DNA of 64,000 bases from Bradyrhizobium sp. CCGUVB4N (GTDB lineage Bacteria > Pseudomonadota > Alphaproteobacteria > Rhizobiales > Xanthobacteraceae): assembly GCF_024199945.1 (NCBI RefSeq), contig NZ_JANADP010000001.1, positions 8,246,001 to 8,310,000 on the forward strand, written 5' to 3'. A program made the position numbers and the translations under genes. The notes beneath the pieces are model-generated. The model saw nothing but the letters and a program-made list of their open reading frames with translations. It searched no databases and was not told where the DNA came from. Shown one piece after another: positions 17,107 to 25,081 of this stretch. Numbering within the stretch: the first letter of the stretch is position 1; every line of letters begins with the position of its first letter.

Positions 17107-17276
17107 CGACCGTTCTCTTTCATCCGGACTTTAACCGTCGGCTTCGGAGTTGCACCGAATCTGCTGACCCTTTCCTTTGGAGAAAATCCTTTTCAGGAAA
17201 CCCCTCCGGGAAGGCGCTCGCGGGCTTAGGCCTTTCGGCCCTTACCGCCGGTGGGGACTTTCACCCCGCCCTGAGA
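17107..17276 (-). ncRNA. FMN riboswitch (RFN element) in ribH leader
   Basis: Read on the minus strand from 17276, the leader shows the conserved RFN blocks in order: AGGGCGGGGTGAAAGTCCCC, ACCGGCGGTAA, AGCCCGCGAGCG, GCAGATTCGGTGCAA, CTCCGAAGCCGACGGT and AAAGTCCGGATGAAAGAGAA. Its 3' end lies ~75 bases before the ribH start, leaving room for an expression platform that hides the ribosome site or terminates. This is a strong pattern match made by eye. Confidence 0.95.
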
Positions 17277-17695
17277 ACATCGGCCGTCCGGAATGAACGG
17301 CCTGAGCGGAAATATGACGCCGGTCCGGGGCAGCACGCAAGCGTGTTCCGCAGCAAAAATCCGCATGGTCCCATGTCGCCATGGCGGGCTGGCCCTCGCG
17401 GGACGGAATTAGCGATCGGTGCGCGCTCCGGGGAGTCCGATTCCGATTTGTTCTCTTCGTTAATAATTGTGGCGGAGATGAGCTGTGGACGAACGAGTCC
17501 TGGCTTGTGGACGGACTCGGCAGCCGGTTGCGCAGATTCCGCAAATCACATCAGTTGATCCGCGACAAGCCCGCGCTGGTCTGAGGGATCGCAACAGCGA
17601 CTCCTAGGGGATCGCCTTAACGACATTAGGGGAGCGCGCGCCGGACCAACCGCGTGCGTATCAAAGACAACAAGAAGGCAAGAGGTCGAGACGGC
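17277..17695. other. Intergenic stretch with no recognised gene
   Basis: About 420 bases between the FMN riboswitch and the ybjN-like gene. It must hold the ribH promoter at its left end. I see a short palindrome CCATGTCGCCATGG near 17372 and an AT-richer patch around 17452-17475 that could be a promoter, but no credible gene or RNA. Confidence 0.5.
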
Positions 17696-18196
17696 ATGTC
17701 CCTGCTCGAAGGCACTATCGATTCCAAAAGCCATCCGCTCGCGGTGGTCGAGGATATCGCTGCCAGCAACAACTGGCCGTTCGAACGCTCCGGCGAGGAC
17801 GAACTGACCATTGTCTCGAAGGGGCAATGGACCGACTACCAGATCTCGTTCACCTGGATGGGCGAGATCGAAGCGCTGCATCTGGCTTGCGCTTTCGACA
17901 TGAAGATTCCGCTCACACGCAGGGGCGAGGTGCAGCGGCTCGTCGCCGCGGTCAACGAGCAATTGTGGATCGGCCATTTCGATCTGTGGACCAACACCGG
18001 CATGATCATGCACCGCCAGGCGCTGGTGCTGCCCGGCGGCCTCACCGCCTCGACCGCGCAATGCGAAGCCATGCTCGCCGGCGCCATCCACGCCTGCGAG
18101 CGCTATTTCCCGGCGTTCCAGTTCGTGGTGTGGGCGGGCAAGACCACCGCGCAAGCCATGGACGCCGCGATGTTCGATACGGTGGGCGAGGCGTAG
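17696..18196 (+). CDS. YbjN-domain protein
   Basis: A 166-residue protein of the YbjN family. Visible features are DIAASNNWPFERSGEDELTI near the N-terminus, WTDYQISFTWMGEIEALHLAC and the C-terminal helices ACERYFPAFQFVVWAGKTTAQAM. The family has a type III secretion chaperone-like fold and affects stress or motility in enterobacteria; the role here is unknown. A GTG start at 17654 is possible, but ATG 17696 follows AAGAGG and gives the usual start MSLLEGTID. Flanked by riboswitch-linked ribH (divergent) and proC (downstream). Confidence 0.82.
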   Translation: MSLLEGTIDSKSHPLAVVEDIAASNNWPFERSGEDELTIVSKGQWTDYQISFTWMGEIEALHLACAFDMKIPLTRRGEVQRLVAAVNEQLWIGHFDLWTNTGMIMHRQALVLPGGLTASTAQCEAMLAGAIHACERYFPAFQFVVWAGKTTAQAMDAAMFDTVGEA

Positions 18197-18233
18197 GGCT
18201 CGAGACGTGGGGGAGCCGCAACTCCCTCCCCAC

Positions 18234-18376
18234 GTCGTCCCGGCCTAGCGCGCAATTGCGCACGGGGGGCCGGGACCCATACCGCGTGATATCCCTTGTG
18301 GCACGCGGCTTGTTGCCAACACCTCGATCCACTAGAACCGCCCGTGGTTATGGGTCCCGGCCTTCGCCGGGACGAC
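18234..18376. repeat. Dispersed palindromic repeat, family B copy 1
   Basis: A 143-bp element that begins GTCGTCCCGGCC and ends GGCCTTCGCCGGGACGAC. The internal words GGGACCCATA and TATGGGTCCC form the inner inverted pair. The upstream open frame of proC runs through it and gives the false peptide MGPGLRRDDTEF. Copies also lie at 19636 and 53631. Confidence 0.82.
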
Positions 18377-18397
18377 ACTGAATTTTTGGTGACCACA

Positions 18398-19225
18398 GTG
18401 GCAGACAACAGCACTCTCCAAAACATCACCGGCACCATCCTGCTTGCCGGCGCCGGCAAGATGGGCGGCGCGATGCTGACCGGATGGCTGGCAGGCGGGC
18501 TCGATCCGCGCCGCGTCGCGGTGGTGGATCCGTTCATCTCGCCCGAGATCACCGCGCTCGCCGCCAAGGGCGTCGCGCTCAATCCCGATGCGAAGGCCGC
18601 AGGCTTTGTCGAGACGATGGTTGTCGCGGTGAAGCCGCAGATGTTCCGCGAGGCCGGCGCCAAGCTGAAATCATTCGTCACGGAGAAAACTTCCGTGGTC
18701 TCGATCATGGCAGGAACCACGATCGCCTCGCTCGAGGAGGTCTGCGGCGGCGCCGTGGTGCGCGCGATGCCGAACACGCCGGCAGCGATCGGCCGCGGCA
18801 TCACGGTTGCGGTGGCAGCGAAGAATGTCAGCACCTCGCAGCGTGCGGTGGCCGATGCGCTGCTGCGCGCCACCGGCTCGGTAGAATGGGTCGAGGATGA
18901 GAGCCTGATGGACGCGGTGACCGCCGTCTCCGGCTCCGGGCCCGCTTATGTGTTCCTGCTCGCCGAAGAGCTCGCGCGCGCCGGCGTCGAAGCGGGGTTG
19001 CCCGAAGCGCTGGCGACAAAGCTCGCGCGCGAAACGGTCGCGGGCTCCGGCGAGCTGCTGCACCAGTCGGATCTTCCCTCCGCTACGCTGCGCCAGAACG
19101 TCACCTCGCCCGGCGGCACCACCGCCGCGGCGCTCGGCGTGCTGATGGGCGAGCCGGGCCTGCGCGATCTCATGATCCGCGCGATCGCGGCGGCGACGAA
19201 GCGGTCGAAGGAATTGGCGAAGTAG
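18398..19225 (+). CDS. proC: Pyrroline-5-carboxylate reductase
   Basis: A 275-residue enzyme for the last step of proline synthesis (P5C to proline with NAD(P)H). The Rossmann motif is TILLAGAGKMGGAMLTGWL. VVAVKPQMF, RAMPNTPAAIGRGIT and the C-terminal signature SGSGPAYVFLLAEELARAGVEAGL with LRQNVTSPGGTTAAAL are clear. I chose GTG 18398 (MADNSTL), with GTG 18389 as alternative. Anything further upstream is translated repeat DNA. No clear ribosome site is seen, so the exact start is uncertain by a few codons. Confidence 0.94.
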   Translation: MADNSTLQNITGTILLAGAGKMGGAMLTGWLAGGLDPRRVAVVDPFISPEITALAAKGVALNPDAKAAGFVETMVVAVKPQMFREAGAKLKSFVTEKTSVVSIMAGTTIASLEEVCGGAVVRAMPNTPAAIGRGITVAVAAKNVSTSQRAVADALLRATGSVEWVEDESLMDAVTAVSGSGPAYVFLLAEELARAGVEAGLPEALATKLARETVAGSGELLHQSDLPSATLRQNVTSPGGTTAAALGVLMGEPGLRDLMIRAIAAATKRSKELAK

Positions 19226-19228
19226 CCG

Positions 19229-19621
19229 CTACGCCCCCAACCGCTTGTTGAACGTCTCGACATTCACAAGCCCGCGCGCGTGGCGGCCTTCGCCGAGCTT
19301 GCGCGTGCCCTCGAAGGCCTCGACCTCGAAGCGGATGACGCGGCGCTCGACCGCGATCACTTTCGCAGTGGTCCGCACCGTGGCGCCGACGAGCGCGGCG
19401 GCGAGATGGCGGATGTCGACCTCGGTGCCGACCGTGACCCAGCCCGGCTGCAGCGCGGCGCGGATCGCATCGCCCGACGTCATCTCCATTTCCAGGATCA
19501 TCATCGGCGTCGCATAGACCATCGGCATGCCTGGCACGAAATGCCCGACCGTGCGCTCGGCCGGCACCACCAGCGTGCGCTCGGCGCTCATGCCGACCTT
19601 GATGAAGTCGCGTGCGTCCAT
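19229..19621 (-). CDS. Thioesterase-family (hot-dog) protein
   Basis: A 130-residue single hot-dog domain. ERTVGHFVPGMPMVYATPMMILEMEMTSGDAI and VGTEVDIRHLAAALVGATVRTTAKV match the thioesterase group that contains fluoroacetyl-CoA thioesterase FlK, with the Thr/Glu/His catalytic set plausible (TP in YATPMM, E in ILEMEM, H in DIRHLA). Its true acyl-CoA substrate is unknown. Start at 19621 (MDARDFIKVG); the longer frame enters a dispersed repeat. Convergent with proC, 3 bases apart. Confidence 0.83.
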   Translation of the reverse strand: MDARDFIKVGMSAERTLVVPAERTVGHFVPGMPMVYATPMMILEMEMTSGDAIRAALQPGWVTVGTEVDIRHLAAALVGATVRTTAKVIAVERRVIRFEVEAFEGTRKLGEGRHARGLVNVETFNKRLGA

Positions 19622-19635
19622 GATGCTTGCTCTAT

Positions 19636-19767
19636 GTCGTCCCGGACAAGCGAAGCGCAGATCCGGGACCCATAACCACAGGATCGAGTTTGACGAAGAC
19701 TCGGAGTTACCAGCTCGCCCCACAACCACTCCCTGTGGTTATGGGTCCCGGCCTTCGCCGGGACGAC
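19636..19767. repeat. Dispersed palindromic repeat, family B copy 2
   Basis: A 132-bp element from GTCGTCCCGG to CCGGGACGAC. The inner words GGGACCCATAACCACA and TGTGGTTATGGGTCCC are inverted. It has the same architecture as the copies at 18234 and 53631. It lies between the thioesterase and tautomerase genes. Confidence 0.82.
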
Positions 19768-19812
19768 AGCTGTGATTGCTGCTGCGGCTGAGGCTGCGCT
19801 CGCCAGCGCTGC

Positions 19813-20016
19813 CTACTTCTTCGCAGCCGCCGCGCGCTCCACAAACGTCTTGCCGCCCTTCATCTTGTGGCGAAGGGGCGCTTCGTTGATCTGGATGACG
19901 ACGGCATCGGCGTCGACGCCGAGATTCTTCACCAGCGCCTGCGTGATGTCGCGCATCATGCCGGCCTTCTGCTCGTCGGTGCGGCCTTCGGCCATGCTGA
20001 CGGTGATCTCAGGCAT
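19813..20016 (-). CDS. 4-oxalocrotonate tautomerase-family protein
   Basis: A 67-residue small tautomerase. After Met removal the N-terminal proline (MPEITVSMAEG) would be the catalytic base. The family pattern of a Thr/Glu-rich loop (GRTDEQKAGMMRDITQALV) and the later VVIQINEAPL strand is present. Members convert unsaturated keto acids, but many housekeeping ones have unknown substrates. The longer open frame upstream (to 20106) is rejected because Pro must follow the start Met. Confidence 0.88.
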   Translation of the reverse strand: MPEITVSMAEGRTDEQKAGMMRDITQALVKNLGVDADAVVIQINEAPLRHKMKGGKTFVERAAAAKK

Positions 20017-20040
20017 TGTCTTCTCCCTGCTGCTGTCGCG

Positions 20041-20115
20041 ATGACCGGGCACACCCCGGTCGTTCATGAAGGTGCGCATCAAACAGGACGCGGATGCCCG
20101 GGACAAGCCCGGGCG
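20041..20115. repeat. Palindromic element, family D copy 1
   Basis: It contains GACCGGGCACACCCCGGTC and GGATGCCCGGGACAAGCCCGGGC, two short GC-rich hairpins. The second word recurs exactly at 40106. It separates the tautomerase from hisS. Confidence 0.55.
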
Positions 20116-20137
20116 TAAGGCAATGCGCGCAGCTCAG

Positions 20138-21685
20138 TCATGCAGACCCCGGACCGGGCGGCTCGATGTGGTGCCACCTCAGCAACTTTCGTACTTCATC
20201 GACGAGGCTAGAAGCTGGCACTTTCTGCTGGATCAGCTTCTGCGCTTGCAGATAACGATCTCTGTCCTTCTCCACGTCCGTTACTGTAGAGCCGACCCAT
20301 AGATCCTTGATTATGACTTGGGGGCCTTCTGGATCATTCAGTTCGTCAGCCCCCTGAATGATGACGCAGGGTGAGTTGCGGCGGTCGGCATATTTGAGCT
20401 GGTTGCCCATGTTCTTGGGATTGCCGAGATAGAGCTCGGCGCGGATGCCGGCGTTGCGCAAGCTCGCGACCATCTTCTGATAGTCGGCGACGCGATCTCG
20501 ATCGAACACGGTGACGACGACGGGGCCGATCTCGCGCTTCGTGTCGAGCTTGCCGAGCAGCGTTAGCGCGGCCTGCAGGCGCGACACGCCGATCGAGAAG
20601 CCGGTCGCAGGCACCGGCTCTCCGCGGAAGCGCGAGACCAGGCCGTCGTAGCGACCGCCGCCGCCGACGGAGCCGAAGCGCACCGGGCGGCCCTTCTCGT
20701 CCTTGGTATCGAGCAGCAGTTCGACCTCGTAGACGGGACCGGTGTAATATTCGAGACCGCGCACGACGGACGGATCGATCTTGATGCGATCCGGTCCATA
20801 GCCCGATGCCGTGACCAGCTTCGCAATCTCTTCCAGCTCGCTCACGCCGGCCTGACCGACCTCGCTCTTGGCGAGGTAGGTTTCGGCCGCGGCAATCGCC
20901 TCCTTCCAATCCTCGCGCGGCTTGGTGATGGCGAGAACGACGTCCGCCTCTGCCGCGCTCAGATTGGCGCCTTTGGTGAAGTCGCCCTTGCCTTCTTCGC
21001 CGCCGTCCCAGCGTCCGGGACCGAGCAATTTGCGCACTTCGTCGGCTGAGAACTTGTCGAGCTTGTCGATCGCGCGCAGCACGGTCAGCCTGCGTCCCGC
21101 ATTCTCCTCGCCCGCGAGCCCGATGGCTTCGAGAACGCCGTCGAGCACTTTGCGGTTGTTGACCTTCACGACGTACTGGCCGCGCGCAACGCCGAGCGCT
21201 TCCATCGTGTCGGCTGCCATCATGCAGATCTCGGCGTCCGCCGCCGGCGTCGCCGAGCCGACCGTGTCGGCATCGAACTGCATGAACTGGCGGAAGCGGC
21301 CGGGGCCGGGCTTCTCGTTGCGGAAGACGTAGCCGACGCGGTAGCTGCGATAGGGCAGGACCAGACCGTCGGTGCCATAGCGCTCGCCGACATAGCGCGC
21401 GAGCGGCGCGGTCAGATCGTAGCGCAGGCTGATCCACTGCTCGTCGTCGTCCTGGAACGAGAACACGCCCTCGTTGGGGCGGTCCTGGTCCGGCAGGAAC
21501 TTGCCGAGCGCGTCGGTGTATTCCATCGCCGGCGTCTCCACCGGCTCGAACCCGTAGAGCTCGTAGACGGCGCGGATCTTCTCGACCATCTCGCGCGTCG
21601 CCCGGATCGCGGCGGGATCGCGATCCTCGAGCCCGCGCGGCAGGCGCGCCTTCAGTTTCTGGGGTTTTTTGGGTTTTTCGGCCAT
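20138..21685 (-). CDS. hisS: Histidyl-tRNA synthetase
   Basis: A 515-residue class II aminoacyl-tRNA synthetase charging tRNA-His. Motif 1 region lies around YELYGFEPVETPAMEYTDAL, and motif 2 is YVFRNEKPGPGRFRQFMQFDAD. The histidine signatures are DPSVVRGLEYYTGPVYE and GGGGRYDGLVSRF, and motif 3 is ATGFSIGVSRL. The C-terminal anticodon domain includes VVVTVFDRDRVADYQKMV and NPKNMGNQLKYADRR. The Lys-rich start (AEKPKKPQKLKARLPRGLED) is usual for the alphaproteobacterial form. Confidence 0.97.
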   Translation of the reverse strand: MAEKPKKPQKLKARLPRGLEDRDPAAIRATREMVEKIRAVYELYGFEPVETPAMEYTDALGKFLPDQDRPNEGVFSFQDDDEQWISLRYDLTAPLARYVGERYGTDGLVLPYRSYRVGYVFRNEKPGPGRFRQFMQFDADTVGSATPAADAEICMMAADTMEALGVARGQYVVKVNNRKVLDGVLEAIGLAGEENAGRRLTVLRAIDKLDKFSADEVRKLLGPGRWDGGEEGKGDFTKGANLSAAEADVVLAITKPREDWKEAIAAAETYLAKSEVGQAGVSELEEIAKLVTASGYGPDRIKIDPSVVRGLEYYTGPVYEVELLLDTKDEKGRPVRFGSVGGGGRYDGLVSRFRGEPVPATGFSIGVSRLQAALTLLGKLDTKREIGPVVVTVFDRDRVADYQKMVASLRNAGIRAELYLGNPKNMGNQLKYADRRNSPCVIIQGADELNDPEGPQVIIKDLWVGSTVTDVEKDRDRYLQAQKLIQQKVPASSLVDEVRKLLRWHHIEPPGPGSA

Positions 21686-21732
21686 GCGGGCGTTTACCAG
21701 CCGACGCGCGATGCGGCAACTGCCGGCTGGCC

Positions 21733-22257
21733 CTACGGCTGCTCCATCCGCGCCCGGAGCGCGTCGGCGTCGGCCTTCGGCATGGATTTGAGCAGCGGCT
21801 TGATGGTTTCGCCGCCGACGATCTTGCCGTTGCGCATGAACATCCAGTCCGAAATGTCGCCTTGCGCGAACTGGACCTGGTCGCCTGAGTGCTTGCCGGG
21901 CAGATCACGCGGCTCATTGGCGAAGTGGCCCGAATAGGAACCATCCGGCCGCTTCGTCACCTCGGCCATCCAGATGTGCTCGGCGCCCTTGCGGGTCGGA
22001 AAACGCACTTTCAGCGAGTGCCCGGTCTCGGACGGCTTTGGTGCATCGTAGGAAGCCCAGAAGGTGGGCAGCGTGTCGCGGGCGCGCAGGATCGCGGCGT
22101 TCATTTCCATGTCGGCCGTGCGCACGTCAACGACGGGCGAACGATCCTCGGCCAGAACCTCACGCTTCGTGCCGATGGTGAGAATGCCGTAGATCGTGCC
22201 GCCCATGACGGCGATGAACACGGCCCATCTCAGGGGTTGGGAAGGAGCGGAAGCCAT
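21733..22257 (-). CDS. DUF2314 (YegJ-like) membrane-anchored protein
   Basis: A 174-residue protein. A hydrophobic N-terminal segment (RWAVFIAVMGGTIYGILTI) looks like an uncleaved anchor or signal. The C-terminal ~100 residues match DUF2314: HSLKVRFPTRKGAEHIWMAEV, DGSYSGHFANEPRDLPGKHSGD, ISDWMFMRNGKIVGGETIKPLL. The function of the family is unknown. Start chosen at 22257 (MASAPSQP); a Met eight codons upstream is possible. It lies between hisS and ilvE on the same strand without overlap. Confidence 0.78.
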   Translation of the reverse strand: MASAPSQPLRWAVFIAVMGGTIYGILTIGTKREVLAEDRSPVVDVRTADMEMNAAILRARDTLPTFWASYDAPKPSETGHSLKVRFPTRKGAEHIWMAEVTKRPDGSYSGHFANEPRDLPGKHSGDQVQFAQGDISDWMFMRNGKIVGGETIKPLLKSMPKADADALRARMEQP

Positions 22258-22341
22258 GATCGCGATGTCCAAATGCCTCAAGGTCCAAATGGTCTTGGGC
22301 TTTGTCGCGCGGGCAAGGCGGTGCGTTCACGGCGGCCGGCC

Positions 22342-22363
22342 CCCTCCCCGCAAGCGGGGAGGG
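22342..22363 (-). terminator. GC-rich hairpin downstream of ilvE
   Basis: A ten-base-pair perfect stem (CCCTCCCCGC / GCGGGGAGGG) with a two-base loop, 11 bases past the ilvE stop. It has no T-run and belongs to a widespread hairpin type, so terminator function is tentative. Confidence 0.4.
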
Positions 22364-22373
22364 AGAGAGGCAA

Positions 22374-23456
22374 TCAAAGCACCTTGCGGATCCAGTTGTG
22401 CGGATCGTTGGTGCGGCCGTACTGGATGTCGACGAGCTGCTTGCGCAGGCCCATGGCAACGGGGCCGGCGGCGCCGCCGCTGATCTCGAAATCACCGCTC
22501 ACCGAGCGCACCTTGCCGATCGGCGAGATCACGGCCGCGGTGCCGCAGGCAAACGCCTCCTTCAGCCTGCCGGAGGCCGCATCCTTGCGCCACTGGTCGA
22601 GCGAATACGGCTCCTCGCGCACGGTCTTTCCGGCATCGCGGGCGAGCGCGATGATGGAGTCGCGGGTGATGCCGGGCAGGATGGTGCCGAGCGGCGGCGT
22701 CGAGAGCGAGCCGTCGTCGAACACGAAGAACACGTTCATGCCGCCGAGCTCCTCGATGTATTTGCGCTCGACCGCATCGAGGAACACGACCTGATCGCAG
22801 CCGTGCTGGATCGCTTCGGCTTGCGCGCGCAGGCTCGCGGCATAATTGCCGCCGCATTTGACGGCGCCGGTGCCGCCGATCGCCGCGCGCGTGTAATTCT
22901 CGGAGACCCAGATCGAGACCGGCGCGGGGCCACCCTTGAAATAAGAGCCGACCGGCGAAGCGATCACTGCAAAGATGTATTCCGACGACGGCTTCACGCC
23001 GAGGAAAGTCTCGCTCGCGATCATGAAGGGGCGCAGATAGAGGCTGCCCTCGCCGCCCGGCATCCAGGCGCGATCGATCCGCACGACCTGCTCGACCGCC
23101 TCGATGAAGACGTCCTCGGGGATCTGCGCCATCGCCATGCGATCGGCGGAGTCCTTGAAGCGGCGCGCATTGGCGTCGGGGCGAAACAGGTTCACGCCAC
23201 CGTCGTCGCGCTTGTAGGCCTTGAGGCCTTCGAAGATTTCCTGGGCGTAGTGCAAGACCGCGCCGGCCGGATCCATCTGGAAGTTGGCGCGCGCCTCGAT
23301 TTTCGCCTCGTACCAGCCACCCTTGGCCTGGTTGTAGCGGACGATCGCCATGTGATCGGTGAAGACGCGTCCGAAGCCGGGGTCGACCAGCTTGGCGACC
23401 CGGTCCTTCTCAGGAGTGGGATTGGATGCGGGCTGGATGTCGAATTTCATGCTCAT
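22374..23456 (-). CDS. ilvE: Branched-chain amino acid aminotransferase
   Basis: A 360-residue PLP enzyme (fold type IV) that interconverts Leu/Ile/Val and their keto acids. The PLP lysine lies in AVKCGGNYAASLRAQAEA, the BCAT signature. LFRPDANARRFKDSADRMAM and GSLYLRPFMIASE (substrate and PLP-phosphate region) and the GTAAVISPIG segment complete the fold. Of the BCAT types it resembles the eukaryote-like (BCAT2) branch. It is divergent from a marR gene across a 338-base gap. Confidence 0.95.
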   Translation of the reverse strand: MSMKFDIQPASNPTPEKDRVAKLVDPGFGRVFTDHMAIVRYNQAKGGWYEAKIEARANFQMDPAGAVLHYAQEIFEGLKAYKRDDGGVNLFRPDANARRFKDSADRMAMAQIPEDVFIEAVEQVVRIDRAWMPGGEGSLYLRPFMIASETFLGVKPSSEYIFAVIASPVGSYFKGGPAPVSIWVSENYTRAAIGGTGAVKCGGNYAASLRAQAEAIQHGCDQVVFLDAVERKYIEELGGMNVFFVFDDGSLSTPPLGTILPGITRDSIIALARDAGKTVREEPYSLDQWRKDAASGRLKEAFACGTAAVISPIGKVRSVSGDFEISGGAAGPVAMGLRKQLVDIQYGRTNDPHNWIRKVL

Positions 23457-23727
23457 GTCCTTGCCTCCCGCTGCCGGTAGCGGCGCTTTCTGGCGCCCGC
23501 CCGCCCGTAATCGGACCCGGCTGGCTTGATGTGGTTTCTGGCCGAACCACCGCCAGCCTTGTTACGGCCGGTTTCCGTGGCCAGCATGTCGTCCGAGGAC
23601 ATGCTTTTGCGGAAGGCGGAAGTCCAGTATGTTTTGCCGAAATGCCGCTCGACAATCGCACGGTAGATCTGATCCGGCCGTCGCTGCCTGTCTGGCTTAC
23701 TCCGGCCGCTGTTAGAAATGCCGCCCG

Positions 23728-23766
23728 GCACGAAACGATCTAAAATTTCGTGCGGGCTGATCGTTT
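23728..23766. promoter_or_regulatory. Nested inverted repeats upstream of marR gene
   Basis: GCACGAAA (23728) pairs with TTTCGTGC (ends 23753). The overlapping AAACGATC (23733) pairs with GATCGTTT (ends 23766). The two interleaved palindromes lie 29-67 bases before the MarR start and are a plausible autoregulatory operator. The rest of the 23457-23794 gap shows no gene. Confidence 0.55.
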
Positions 23767-23794
23767 TGTAACATTGAACCCAAGATACGTCAAT

Positions 23795-24334
23795 ATGCCT
23801 GACATAAATTTCGCGACTCCCTCTCAAGACGCTGCCGAGCCACGGCCGGCGGCAGACGATGGAGGCAATTTGCGCTGGGATATCATCGAGCTGCTGTTTT
23901 TCGCCTATCGCGATTTCGTCGGCGATCCCGACCAGGAGCTGGAGGCGTTCGGCTTCGGCCGGGCCCATCACCGGGTCATGCACTTCGTCTATCGCTATCC
24001 GGGCCTGAAGGTCGCCGACCTGCTCGATGTCCTGCGCATCACAAAACAGTCGCTCGGCCGGGTGCTCAAGCAGCTCCTGGACGAGGGCTACATCGTGCAG
24101 AAGACCGGCGACAATGACCGCCGCCAACGCCTGCTCTATGCAACGCCGAAGGGCGAAGCACTGGTGCAGAAGCTCGCCGGGCTCCAGACCACGCGGATCA
24201 CCAAGGCGCTCGCCGAGATGGCGCCGCAGGATGCCGAGACCGTCAAGCGCTTCCTGCGCGCGATGATCGACCGCGACGATCCCGACAAGGTGCTGGAGAC
24301 GATCTTCGCCACCAATCAAGACTCAAAGGAGTGA
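23795..24334 (+). CDS. MarR-family transcriptional regulator
   Basis: A 179-residue winged-helix regulator. HHRVMHFVYRYPGLKVADLLDVLRITKQSLGRVLKQLLDEGYI is the helix-turn-helix and DNDRRQRLLYATPKGEAL is the wing, in classic MarR order. A ~30-residue unstructured N-terminus precedes it. Its stop overlaps the GTG start of a response regulator gene by four bases, so it is co-translated with a two-component system. It likely controls its own operon through the palindromes just upstream. The ligand is unknown. Confidence 0.92.
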   Translation: MPDINFATPSQDAAEPRPAADDGGNLRWDIIELLFFAYRDFVGDPDQELEAFGFGRAHHRVMHFVYRYPGLKVADLLDVLRITKQSLGRVLKQLLDEGYIVQKTGDNDRRQRLLYATPKGEALVQKLAGLQTTRITKALAEMAPQDAETVKRFLRAMIDRDDPDKVLETIFATNQDSKE

Positions 24335-25062
24335 CCGTGCCGCTCGCTGCCACGCTCGCCCGCCCGCCGGTGCAACCGGCCGACGATGCCCCGCATCTGC
24401 TGCTGGTCGACGACGATCGCCGCATCCGCGATCTCTTGTCGCGCTTTCTCGCAGCCGAAGGTTATCGCGTCACCACCGCTTCGAGCGCCGGTGATGCGCG
24501 CTCAAAGCTTCTGGGCCTGCATTTCGACCTGCTCATCCTCGACGTCATGATGCCCGGCGAGACCGGCTTCGATCTCGCCCGCTTCATCCGCACGTCCTCC
24601 TCGGTGCCGATCGTGATGCTGACGGCGCGCCATGAAGCGGAAGCCCGCATCGAAGGCCTGCAGATCGGCGCCGACGATTACGTGGCAAAGCCGTTCGAGC
24701 CGCGCGAGCTGGCGCTGCGCATCAACAACATCCTGAAACGCGCCGCGCCCCCGGTCCAGGCCGCTGCGGTGGAGAAGATCGCATTCGGTCCCTACGTCTA
24801 TCATCTCGATCGCGGCGAATTGCGCCAGGGCGAGGAGGTCATCCACCTCACCGACCGCGAGCGCGAGATGCTGCGCATTCTCTCGGAGACGCCCGGCGAG
24901 ACCGTGCCGCGCAGCGCACTGACCGGCAATGGCAGCGTCAACGAACGCGCCGTCGACGTGCAGATCAACCGGCTGCGGCGCAAGATCGAGACCGACCCGG
25001 CCAATCCGCTGTTCCTTCAGGCGGTGCGCGGCATCGGCTACCGGCTGGTAGCCTCGCCGTAG
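24331..25062 (+). CDS. OmpR-family response regulator
   Basis: A 243-residue protein. The receiver domain has the acidic pair LLLVDDDRRIRDLL, the phospho-acceptor Asp in LLILDVMMPGETGFD, then IVMLTARHEAE and DDYVAKPFEPREL. The C-terminal OmpR winged helix reads HLTDREREMLRILSETPGE, then NERAVDVQINRLRRKIETDP and VRGIGYRL. It starts with GTG overlapping the marR stop. The kinase follows 19 bases downstream. The pair is EnvZ/OmpR-like; the regulon cannot be read from sequence. Confidence 0.95.
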   Translation: MTVPLAATLARPPVQPADDAPHLLLVDDDRRIRDLLSRFLAAEGYRVTTASSAGDARSKLLGLHFDLLILDVMMPGETGFDLARFIRTSSSVPIVMLTARHEAEARIEGLQIGADDYVAKPFEPRELALRINNILKRAAPPVQAAAVEKIAFGPYVYHLDRGELRQGEEVIHLTDREREMLRILSETPGETVPRSALTGNGSVNERAVDVQINRLRRKIETDPANPLFLQAVRGIGYRLVASP

Positions 25063-25081
25063 AAGCAGTGAAGCGCGACCG

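Noticed and set aside
18296..18397. N-terminal extension of ProC
   Set aside because: It translates a dispersed repeat; the family N-terminus begins at about 18398.
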